From the NCBI GenBank assembly GCA_016190985.1, contig JACPPI010000006.1, positions 48,526 to 112,525 on the forward strand: a stretch of 64,000 bases of DNA. Reading direction: 5' to 3'. This DNA comes from Opitutia bacterium (GTDB lineage: Bacteria; Verrucomicrobiota; Verrucomicrobiia; Opitutales; Opitutaceae). Every line of letters begins with the position of its first letter. Position 1 is the first letter of the stretch. The notes below the pieces were generated by a model that was given only the letters and a program-made list of their open reading frames with translations, searched no databases and was not told the DNA's origin. The position numbers and the translations under genes are program-made. Of the stretch, positions 25,276 to 32,700 are shown piece after piece.

Positions 25276-26526
25276 ATGCAAAACGCAGCAGCAACCAAAC
25301 GCGTTGTCGTCACCGGCATGGGTGTCGTGGCCGCCCTCGGCCACAACGTGGACGATTTCTGGGCCAACATCACGGCCGGCAAGTGCGGCATCGACCGGGT
25401 GACGCTGTTCGATGCCAAGGACTACAGCTGCCAGATCGGCGCCGAGGTGCGCGGCTGGGATCCCGCCCAGCACATGGATCCCAAGGAAGTCCGCCGCAAC
25501 GACCGCTACACCCACTTCGGTTTCTGCGCATCCAAACAGGCCATCGCCGACGCCAAGCTCGACATGACCCAGGAGGACGCCGATCGCGTCGGCGTCATCA
25601 TCGGCTCCGGCATCGGCGGCATGTGGACGATCGAGAACCAGCACAAGGTGCTCCTGGAGCGCGGCCCGCGCAAGGTGTCGCCGTTCATGATTCCCGCGCT
25701 CATCAGCAACATGTGCGGTGGCCTCGTGGCCATCGAGCTGGGGGCGCGCGGGCCGAATTTCGGCGTGGTCAGCGCCTGCTCCACCGCCACGCACGCCATC
25801 GGCGAGTCGCTGCGCATGATCCGCCGCGGCGAGGCCGATGTCATGGTCTGCGGCGGCGCCGAGGCCGCGATCAGCCCGCTCGCCTACGCGGGTTTCTGCT
25901 CGATGAAGGCCATGAGCACGAACAACGAGGCCCCGCAGAAATCCAGCCGCCCCTTTGACGCCAACCGCGACGGTTTCATTATGGCCGAGGGCTCCGCGAT
26001 CCTCGTGATCGAGAGCCTGGAGCACGCCCTGGCCCGCGGCGCCCGCATCTACTGCGAGCTGGCCGGCTATGCCGCCACCTGCGACGCCTACCACATCACC
26101 TCGCCCGATCCCGACGGCAAGGGACTTTCCGAGTCCATGATCAAGTCCCTGGCCGACGCCAACCTCGCGCCCGACCAGGTCGACTACATCAACGCGCACG
26201 GCACCTCCACGCCCTACAACGACAAGTTCGAGACCCTCGCCATCAAGAAGGTCTTCGGCGACCACGCCCGCAAGGTCCACATCAGCTCCACCAAGTCGAT
26301 GACCGGCCACCTCCTCGGCGCCGCCGGCAGCATCGAGGCGGTCATCAGCATCAAGGCCATCGAGACCGGCATCGTGCCGCCGACCATCAACTACGAGACG
26401 CCCGACCCGGACTGCGACCTTGACTACACGCCCAACGTGAAACGCGAGGCGAAGATCGACGTGGTGCTGACCGACAACCTCGGCTTCGGCGGCCACAACG
26501 CCTCGCTGGTCTTCAAGCGGCACTGA
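25276..26526 (+). CDS. fabF: beta-ketoacyl-ACP synthase II
   Basis: A 416-residue condensing enzyme that extends acyl-ACP with malonyl-ACP. The catalytic Cys is in SACSTATHAIGE; the two active-site His are in NAHGTSTPYND and KSMTGHLLGAAGSIEA; the C-terminal GFGGHNASLVFKR is present. Full length and intact. It is separated from acpP by an attenuator-like hairpin. A chimeric palindromic repeat follows the stop codon. Confidence 0.96.
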   Translation: MQNAAATKRVVVTGMGVVAALGHNVDDFWANITAGKCGIDRVTLFDAKDYSCQIGAEVRGWDPAQHMDPKEVRRNDRYTHFGFCASKQAIADAKLDMTQEDADRVGVIIGSGIGGMWTIENQHKVLLERGPRKVSPFMIPALISNMCGGLVAIELGARGPNFGVVSACSTATHAIGESLRMIRRGEADVMVCGGAEAAISPLAYAGFCSMKAMSTNNEAPQKSSRPFDANRDGFIMAEGSAILVIESLEHALARGARIYCELAGYAATCDAYHITSPDPDGKGLSESMIKSLADANLAPDQVDYINAHGTSTPYNDKFETLAIKKVFGDHARKVHISSTKSMTGHLLGAAGSIEAVISIKAIETGIVPPTINYETPDPDCDLDYTPNVKREAKIDVVLTDNLGFGGHNASLVFKRH

Positions 26527-26532
26527 GGCTTT

Positions 26533-26579
26533 GTGGGTGGCGCGCGAGCGCGCCACGTCGCGAGCAAGCTCGCTCCCCC
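26533..26579. repeat. chimeric palindromic repeat (family A plus GTGGCGCGC unit)
   Basis: The left half is the GTGGCGCGCGAGCGCGCCAC unit (like 8227). The right half is a family A arm, TCGCGAGCAAGCTCGCTCCC. It fills the fabF/transglycosylase spacer right up to the next start codon. Confidence 0.65.
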
Positions 26580-27086
26580 ATGTTCCAGGCGGGCATCATT
26601 TCGTTGGCAGCGCTGCTGCTGGCCTCCGGCTGCGGTCGGAACAATGCCGCCGATCCGGCCACGCCCGAGGCGGGGTGGGCGGCTATCCGGCCGCTGGCGT
26701 TGCAGCACCGCCTCGCTCCGACCTTTGTCTGCGCCTTGGTGGCGGCGGAATCCAACTTCGACCCGCAGGCCCGCAACGGCGAGGCGCGCGGACTCCTGCA
26801 GCTCAAACCCGAGGCTTGGGAGACGGTCAGTCGCGAACATTACGAGCCGACCGTGTGGGCGTGGCGGCGGAACCTGGGGGCGGGCGTCGCCTATCTCGCC
26901 TCGTGCCGGAGCGCGCTGCCGCCGCGCTGCCGGTTTTCGTATCCGTTGGTGTTGGCGGTTTATCGCCACGGTCTCGATCAGCTGGCTTCGCGAGACTGCA
27001 ACCTCGCCAAGCTGGACCCACCGGACAGCCCGCTCGCCCGGGAGTTGTGGCGCGGCAACCTGAAGCCCTTGCCGCCGCCGAAATAG
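26580..27086 (+). CDS. lytic transglycosylase (SLT domain) lipoprotein-like protein
   Basis: A 168-residue exported protein with an N-terminal hydrophobic signal and a lipobox-like ASGC at Cys18. The SLT domain (about residues 35-155) has the catalytic Glu57 in VAAESNFDPQARNGEARGLL, the QLKPEAW motif, NLGAGVAYLA and the LAVYRHG element. It would cleave the MurNAc-GlcNAc bond in peptidoglycan with 1,6-anhydro ring formation. The -3 position of the lipobox is Ala rather than Leu, so lipidation is uncertain. It is adjacent to an MFS transporter gene 37 bp downstream. Confidence 0.85.
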   Translation: MFQAGIISLAALLLASGCGRNNAADPATPEAGWAAIRPLALQHRLAPTFVCALVAAESNFDPQARNGEARGLLQLKPEAWETVSREHYEPTVWAWRRNLGAGVAYLASCRSALPPRCRFSYPLVLAVYRHGLDQLASRDCNLAKLDPPDSPLARELWRGNLKPLPPPK

Positions 27087-27123
27087 CGTTGCGACGCTCC
27101 GCCGGCTGGGGCTCCATCGCCGC

Positions 27124-28344
27124 GTGACTCAACCACCGGCCAGAGTGTGGCTGCTCTTCACCACGCGCATCGTGCGCATGTTCGCCTATGGCGTTTTGGG
27201 CGTCATCCTCGTGCTCTATCTGGCGGCCACCGGGCTGGACGAAACGCGCATCGGCGTGCTGCTGACACTCACTTTTCTTGGCGACGCGGCGATCACGCTC
27301 TGGCTCAGCACGCGGGCCGATCAGTGGGGCCGGCGCCGCGTGCTGGTGGTCGGCGCCGGGTTGATGGCGCTCGGCGGGGCGGTCATGGCGCTGACGGGAG
27401 ATTTCACGCTGCTGGTCTTGGGCGCGACGGTGGGCGTCATCAGTCCGACGGGAGGCGAGGTCGGGCCGTTCCTCGCCGTCGAGCAGGCGTGCCTGGCCCA
27501 GGTGACCGCCGCGCCGGACCGCACGCGGATTTTTGCGTGGTATAACGTGGCCGGCTACGGCGCCACGGCGCTGGGCGCCCTGGCCGGCGGAGGGCTGGCG
27601 GAATATTTGCAGCACACGGGCTGGACCGCGCTCGCCAGCTACCGGTTGCTGCTCGGCGGCTACGGCGCGCTCGGCCTGGTCATCGGGGTGATGAGTGGGC
27701 GGCTGGGGGCGCAGGTGGAGGCCCAGGCGGCTGCGACGCAGGCGGGCCGATTCCTCGGCCTGGGCTCCTCGCGCGGCACGGTCTTCCGGCTCAGCGCGCT
27801 CTTCTCCCTCGATTCCTTTGCCGGCGGTTTCATCGTGCAAAGTTTCCTCGCCTACTGGCTGCACCGGCGTTTCGGCGTGGGCGAGGCGGCGCTGGGCGCG
27901 ATTTTCCTCGGCACGAATCTCCTGTCGGGCCTGTCGGCGCTGGCGGCGGTGCCGCTGGCCCGGCGCATCGGCCTCGTGAACACGATGGTGTGGACGCATC
28001 TGCCCTCCAACGTGCTGCTGATGGGCGTGCCCCTGATGCCCTCGTTCGGCTGGGCCGTGACCTTGCTGTTGCTGCGGCACACCATTTCGCAGATGGACGT
28101 GCCCACGCGGCAATCCTACGTGAACGCCGTCGTGCCCGCCGACGAGCGGTCCGCGGCCAACGGCGTCACCGGCACCGCCCGGCAGTTGGGCACGGCCCTG
28201 GCGCCGTTGTTCGCGGGGCCGATGCTGGGGGTGGCCGCGCTGGCGAGCGCGCCCTTCTTCGTGGCGGGCGGCCTCAAGATCATCTACGACCTGGCGCTGT
28301 GGCGCGGCTTTCGCGCCGTGAAACCGCCCGAGGAAAGCGCGTGA
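27124..28344 (+). CDS. major facilitator superfamily transporter
   Basis: A 406-residue membrane protein with about 12 predicted helices. The MFS loop 2-3 motif is seen in DQWGRRRVLVVGAGLMALGG, and a second related segment, PLARRIGLVNTMVW, in the C-terminal half. The FAYGVLGVILVLYL helix 1 and the HTISQMDVPTRQSYVNAV segment resemble drug- or metabolite-efflux members. The substrate cannot be deduced. GTG start at 27124. The gene is followed by tRNA-Phe. Confidence 0.85.
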   Translation: MTQPPARVWLLFTTRIVRMFAYGVLGVILVLYLAATGLDETRIGVLLTLTFLGDAAITLWLSTRADQWGRRRVLVVGAGLMALGGAVMALTGDFTLLVLGATVGVISPTGGEVGPFLAVEQACLAQVTAAPDRTRIFAWYNVAGYGATALGALAGGGLAEYLQHTGWTALASYRLLLGGYGALGLVIGVMSGRLGAQVEAQAAATQAGRFLGLGSSRGTVFRLSALFSLDSFAGGFIVQSFLAYWLHRRFGVGEAALGAIFLGTNLLSGLSALAAVPLARRIGLVNTMVWTHLPSNVLLMGVPLMPSFGWAVTLLLLRHTISQMDVPTRQSYVNAVVPADERSAANGVTGTARQLGTALAPLFAGPMLGVAALASAPFFVAGGLKIIYDLALWRGFRAVKPPEESA

Positions 28345-28422
28345 ACCTGCGCCCCAAGTTTCATCAAATTCCCCGTTGACGCGTCCTTCCGGCACCCCTT
28401 TAACTCGGCCCCTTTCGGGCAT

Positions 28423-28498
<76 letters not shown>

Positions 28499-28600
28499 CT
28501 TTCAGTGCTGGCGGCGGCTGCGCCGCCCGGCCGCCGGGCGGCCGGTCTCGGAATCCCGATGCCTCGGCCTTCCGGCCTCGGTTTCTCGCTTCGCTTGGAG

Positions 28601-28616
28601 CCGAGACTTGTCACCA
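28601..28616 (+). repeat. partial duplicate of the tRNA-Phe 3' end (possible att scar)
   Basis: CCGAGACTTGTCACCA differs by one base from the tRNA 3' terminus CCGAGACTTGCCACCA (28483-28498). About 100 bp of palindrome-rich, non-coding DNA lies between. Integrases commonly use tRNA 3' ends and leave such direct repeats. Confidence 0.5.
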
Positions 28617-28758
28617 CCCTTCGCCGAGGCGCTATTGATGGCAGGCCACTTTCCGCCGCGGCCCGCCAGGTTGCGGCGTTTTTCGTTTCGGAAGGGGGCG
28701 GCGCTTTGCCGACAAGCCACAATAGTCCTTCTGGCGTAGCCGGGCGGCGGATTGTAGT

Positions 28759-30411
28759 TTGCCGGCGGGCGGATTTGTTGCGAAGGTCCGGACCGAAACC
28801 AACCCGCCCATACCCGTGCCGCCTCCGAAGACCCTCCTCGATTACTACCATGAGTTCGCCCGGCAGGAAGCCGGGCTGCGCGAGGGCGGCGGGGCCGACG
28901 GGCAGGCCCGCCAGCACAAGCTCGGGCGGCTTTTTGTGCGGGAGCGGATCGCGGGACTGGCGGACGACAAAGGGGTGAATTTCTTCGAACTCGGTCTCTG
29001 GGCCGCGCACGGCATGTATAAGGAGTGGGGCGCGTTTCCCGGGGCGGGCGTGGTCACCGGCGTGGCCGATATCGGCGGGCACCCGTGCATGATCGTCGCC
29101 AACGACGCCACGGTGAAGGCGGGCGCGTTCGTGCCGATGACGTGCAAGAAAGTGCTGCGCGCGCAGCGCATCGCCTTCGAGTGCAACCTGCCGCTCGTCT
29201 ACCTCGTGGACTCGGCGGGCGTGTTCCTGCCGATGCAGGACGAGATTTTCCCGGACGAGGACGACTTCGGCCGGATTTTCCGCAACAACGCCGTGATCTC
29301 CGCCGCCGGCATCCCGCAATACGCGGCGATCATGGGCAACTGCGTCGCCGGCGGCGCCTACCTGCCGGTGCTTTGCGACAAAATCTTGATGACCGAGGGC
29401 AGCGGGCTTTATCTCGCCGGGCCGCAGCTCGTGAAGGCGGCGATCGGCCAGGAGACGGACCAAGAGACGCTCGGCGGCGCGGCCATGCATGCCGAGCTTT
29501 CGGGCACGGTCGACTTCAAGGAAAAGAACGACGAGGCCTGCCTGAAGCGACTGCGCAGCCTCGTGGCGTTGCTGCCGGCGGAGGCCCCGGCCAGCCTGCC
29601 TCCCGCCGCCGAGCCCGAGTTTCCCACGACCAAGCTGCTCGACATCGTCTCCCTCGACGGCCGCCGCGAATACGACGTGCGCGAGCTGCTGCGCTGCCTG
29701 GTCGATGCGGGCTCGATGGACGAATACAAGGCCGACTACGGCAAATCCATCGTGACCACCTTTGCCCGGCTGGGCGGGCGGCCCGTCGGCATCGTGGCCA
29801 ACCAGCGGATGCGCGTGCAATCGAAGGCGACCGGCCTGCAGATGCCGGGCGTGATCTACGCCGACTCGGCCGACAAGGCGGCGCGGTTCATCCTGGACTG
29901 CAACCAGACGCGCGTGCCGCTGCTGTTCCTGCAGGATGTCTCGGGCTTCATGGTGGGCAAGGACGCCGAGCAGAGCGGCATCATCCGCTCCGGCGCGAAG
30001 ATGGTCAACGCGCTCAGCAATTCCACGGTGCCGAAGATCACCGTCGTCACCGGCGGCTCCTACGGCGCCGGCAACTACGCGATGTGCGGCAAGGCCTTTG
30101 ATCCCCGGTTCATCTTTGCCTGGCCGAACGCCAAATATGCCGTGATGGGCGCGGCCCAGGCCAGCGATGTCGTCTACAACATCCTCGCCCGCGCCGCGAA
30201 AGACCGGCCGAAGGAGGAACTCGACCGCCTGCGCCAGCAGGTGAAGGAAAACTATGTCGAGCAGGCCGACATCCGCTACGCCGCCGCGCGCGGCTGGGTG
30301 GATGCCGTCATCCAGCCGCACGAGACCCGCGCGACGCTGCTGCGCGCCTTCGCCCTCGCGACGCGGCCCGCCGCCAAGGCCGCGTTCCACACCGGCGTGC
30401 TCCAAGTCTGA
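28759..30411 (+). CDS. acyl-CoA carboxylase beta (carboxyltransferase) subunit, methylcrotonyl-CoA type
   Basis: A 550-residue biotin-dependent carboxyltransferase with N- and C-terminal crotonase-like halves. Typical segments are RLFVRERIAGL, LVYLVDSAGVFLPMQDEIFP, MGNCVAGGAYLPVLCDKI and the C-terminal FLQDVSGFMVGKDAE with GGSYGAGNYAMCG. The last two blocks are close to methylcrotonyl-CoA carboxylase beta (leucine breakdown). Start uncertain: TTG at 28759 or GTG at 28816 (VPPPKTLLDYYHEF). It is followed 3 bp later by an enoyl-CoA hydratase, as in liu clusters. The biotin/carboxylase alpha subunit is not in the window. Confidence 0.88.
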   Translation: MPAGGFVAKVRTETNPPIPVPPPKTLLDYYHEFARQEAGLREGGGADGQARQHKLGRLFVRERIAGLADDKGVNFFELGLWAAHGMYKEWGAFPGAGVVTGVADIGGHPCMIVANDATVKAGAFVPMTCKKVLRAQRIAFECNLPLVYLVDSAGVFLPMQDEIFPDEDDFGRIFRNNAVISAAGIPQYAAIMGNCVAGGAYLPVLCDKILMTEGSGLYLAGPQLVKAAIGQETDQETLGGAAMHAELSGTVDFKEKNDEACLKRLRSLVALLPAEAPASLPPAAEPEFPTTKLLDIVSLDGRREYDVRELLRCLVDAGSMDEYKADYGKSIVTTFARLGGRPVGIVANQRMRVQSKATGLQMPGVIYADSADKAARFILDCNQTRVPLLFLQDVSGFMVGKDAEQSGIIRSGAKMVNALSNSTVPKITVVTGGSYGAGNYAMCGKAFDPRFIFAWPNAKYAVMGAAQASDVVYNILARAAKDRPKEELDRLRQQVKENYVEQADIRYAAARGWVDAVIQPHETRATLLRAFALATRPAAKAAFHTGVLQV

Positions 30412-30414
30412 GCC

Positions 30415-31191
30415 ATGTCCGCCGCCCTCGTCCTCTCCGAAGCCGCCGGCCCGGGCATCACCCGGCTCACGCTCAACCGCGCCGAGAAACGCAACGCGCT
30501 CTCGATCGACTTGGTGCAGGCGCTGCTGGCCGCGCTGACGGCGGCGGAGAACGACGCCACACAGCGCATCCTGATCCTCACCGGGGCCGGGCCGGTGTTT
30601 TGCTCGGGGCTGGACCTCGCGGAGGCGGGCGATCCCGCCCGGGCGCACCAGTCGGCCGAGTTGATCGCCCAGGTGCTGCAACGGCTGAGCGAGAGCCGGC
30701 TGGTCTCCATCGCGGTGGTGCGCGGCGCGGCGATCGCCGGCGGCGCGGGGCTGATGTCGGCCTGCGACTTTGCCTACGCCGAGGAGACGGCGCAGATCGG
30801 CTACCCCGAGACGCGGCGCGGCCTGGTGGCGGCGTTGGTGATGACGTTCCTGCGCCGCCAACTGCGCGAGCGCGATGCCCGGCGCATCCTGCTGACCGGC
30901 GAAATTTTCTCCGGGCGCCACGCCGAGTCGATCGGCCTCGTCAACGGCGCGCTGGCCGGCGAGCAGCTGATGCCGGCGGCGTTGAAGATCGCCGCCGAAG
31001 TGATGCAGGGCGGTCCCGAGGCCGTCGCCCGCACCAAGCAAGTGCTGGCCCAACTGTGGCCTTCGCCGCTCGCGACCGACCTGGAGCGCGCGATGGCGAC
31101 GCACATTGCGACCCGCCAGTCGGCCGAGATCCAGGAAGGCATCGCGGCGTTCCGCGAAAAGCGCCCGCCCAGGTGGGCCCGGGGCAAGTGA
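30415..31191 (+). CDS. enoyl-CoA hydratase/isomerase (methylglutaconyl-CoA hydratase-like)
   Basis: A 258-residue crotonase-family enzyme. The oxyanion-hole segments VFCSGLDLAEA and GAAIAGGAGLMSACDFAYA are present, as is the GYPETRRGLVAALV region that carries a catalytic acid. It begins 3 bp after the carboxyltransferase stop, so the two are one operon. This pairing suggests the leucine pathway, methylcrotonyl-CoA to methylglutaconyl-CoA to HMG-CoA. A different branched acyl-CoA route cannot be excluded from sequence alone. Confidence 0.88.
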   Translation: MSAALVLSEAAGPGITRLTLNRAEKRNALSIDLVQALLAALTAAENDATQRILILTGAGPVFCSGLDLAEAGDPARAHQSAELIAQVLQRLSESRLVSIAVVRGAAIAGGAGLMSACDFAYAEETAQIGYPETRRGLVAALVMTFLRRQLRERDARRILLTGEIFSGRHAESIGLVNGALAGEQLMPAALKIAAEVMQGGPEAVARTKQVLAQLWPSPLATDLERAMATHIATRQSAEIQEGIAAFREKRPPRWARGK

Positions 31192-31384
31192 GGTTACAGA
31201 GCTTCGCATTTCAAGCTGACAGGCAGGGCGCACCGCCGAGGCTTCGCACTCGTCGCCCGCCCGGCGCGCCGAGAACGTGATATTCCCCTCGCGGCGGAGC
31301 GACCCGCTCCGCCCGGCCTTTTGCCTGCGGGGTGGGCAACTTTTCCTTGGAATAGGGCGTCGGTTGGCTGACTCTTATCCCCGC

Positions 31385-31936
31385 ATGGCCAATGATTTGT
31401 TCAGCCAGCTGATCGACGCGCACTACACGCCGCTCTTCCGCTTCGCCCTCAGCCTGACGAGAAATTCGTCGGACGCGGGCGACCTGACGCAGCAGACTTT
31501 TTTCATCTGGGCGAAACAGGGGCATGCCTTGCGCGAGGCGGCGAAGGCCAAGTCCTGGCTTTTCACCACGCTCTACCGCGAATTTCTGCGCGGCCGCCGC
31601 CGGGCCGGGCGCTGGACGGCGCTGGAGGATTTGGGACCGGTCGAGTCCGACCCGCCCGCCCCGGAGGTCGATGTCGTCAACGGCATGGACGCCGGCCTGG
31701 TGGTCGAGGCGCTGCAGGATGTGGACGAGGTCTACCGGGCGCCGCTGACGCTTTTTTATCTCCAGGAATTCTCCTACAAGGAGATCGCCGAAATGCTCGA
31801 GGTGCCGATCGGCACCGTGATGTCGCGCCTGTCCCGCGGCAAGGCCCAGCTGCGCTCCGCCCTGGCGCGCAAGGAATCGGGCGCGCCCGGCAAGGTCGTG
31901 CCCTTCAACTCCTCCTCCGCGAGGAAACTCCCATGA
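31385..31936 (+). CDS. ECF-type RNA polymerase sigma factor
   Basis: A 183-residue sigma factor with region 2 (about residues 5-70, ALSLTRNSSDAGDLTQQTFF and IWAKQGHALREAAKAKSWLF) and region 4 (about residues 110-165, APLTLFYLQEFSYKEIAEML continuing EVPIGTVMSRLSRGKAQLR). It directs transcription of a specific regulon. An ATGA overlap joins it to the next gene, a one-helix membrane protein that is the likely anti-sigma factor. The start at 31385 (MANDLFSQLIDAH) is preferred over an upstream in-frame ATG. Confidence 0.93.
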   Translation: MANDLFSQLIDAHYTPLFRFALSLTRNSSDAGDLTQQTFFIWAKQGHALREAAKAKSWLFTTLYREFLRGRRRAGRWTALEDLGPVESDPPAPEVDVVNGMDAGLVVEALQDVDEVYRAPLTLFYLQEFSYKEIAEMLEVPIGTVMSRLSRGKAQLRSALARKESGAPGKVVPFNSSSARKLP

Positions 31937-32670
31937 ACAACGTAGAGGCAAAATTCATCCTGCAAGCCTACCGGCCCGATGGCACCGACGCCGGGGACGC
32001 GACATTCGCCGCCGCGCTGGAGCAGTCCCGGCTCGACCCGGGGTTGGAACAATGGTTCGCCCGGTCGCAGGCTTTTGACACGGCGATCAGCGCCAAGCTC
32101 GCGTTGGTCCAGGCGCCGGCAGGACTCCGCGAGGCCATCCTCGCGGGCGGCCGCGTGACCACACCGGACACGACCCGGCAGAGCTGGTGGCGCCAGCCGG
32201 CGTTCGCGGCCGTCGCCAGCGTGGCCGTGCTGATCGCGGCCAGCGTGGCGTTCTGGCCGAAACCGGCCGCGGCCAGCGCGGCGTTGCACGATTTTGCCCT
32301 GGCCGATGCGCTCCGCAGCGAGACCCACGGCGGGCACGGCGAGGACACCGGCGCGTTGCAGGCGGCCCTCAACGAGCCGACGACGCGGCTGGGCCGGAGC
32401 CTGCCGGTGAACTTCGCGGCCTTGCGCCAGGCCGGCTGCCGCACGGTCAGTTTCAACGGGCACGAGGTGCTCGAGGTGTGCTTCAAGCGCGACGGTGTCT
32501 GGTTTCACTGCTACATCGCGCAGCGCGCGGATTTCCCGACGCTGGTCGCGGCGGTCGCCCCGGCGCTCACGGACCGCAACAACATCAGCCTCGCCACCTG
32601 GGGCGATGCCTCGCTGCTCTACGTCGTGGTGAGCAAGACCGGCCGTGCGACCTTGGAAAAACTGCTGTGA
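31933..32670 (+). CDS. probable membrane anti-sigma factor
   Basis: A 245-residue protein overlapping the sigma factor by 4 bp. A cytoplasmic N-terminal part (residues 1-85, with DPGLEQWFARSQAFD) precedes one membrane helix (about residues 93-112, AFAAVASVAVLIAASVAF). The outer domain (about residues 140-245) is Cys-containing (AGCRTVSFNGHEVLEVCF). Topology and position are those of an ECF anti-sigma factor, which would sequester the sigma factor until a periplasmic signal arrives. No zinc-binding anti-sigma motif is seen. It ends 30 bp before the GH63-like gene. Confidence 0.75.
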   Translation: MNNVEAKFILQAYRPDGTDAGDATFAAALEQSRLDPGLEQWFARSQAFDTAISAKLALVQAPAGLREAILAGGRVTTPDTTRQSWWRQPAFAAVASVAVLIAASVAFWPKPAAASAALHDFALADALRSETHGGHGEDTGALQAALNEPTTRLGRSLPVNFAALRQAGCRTVSFNGHEVLEVCFKRDGVWFHCYIAQRADFPTLVAAVAPALTDRNNISLATWGDASLLYVVVSKTGRATLEKLL

Positions 32671-32700
32671 AAACGGCGCCCGGCGTGCAAGGGTCGGGGC

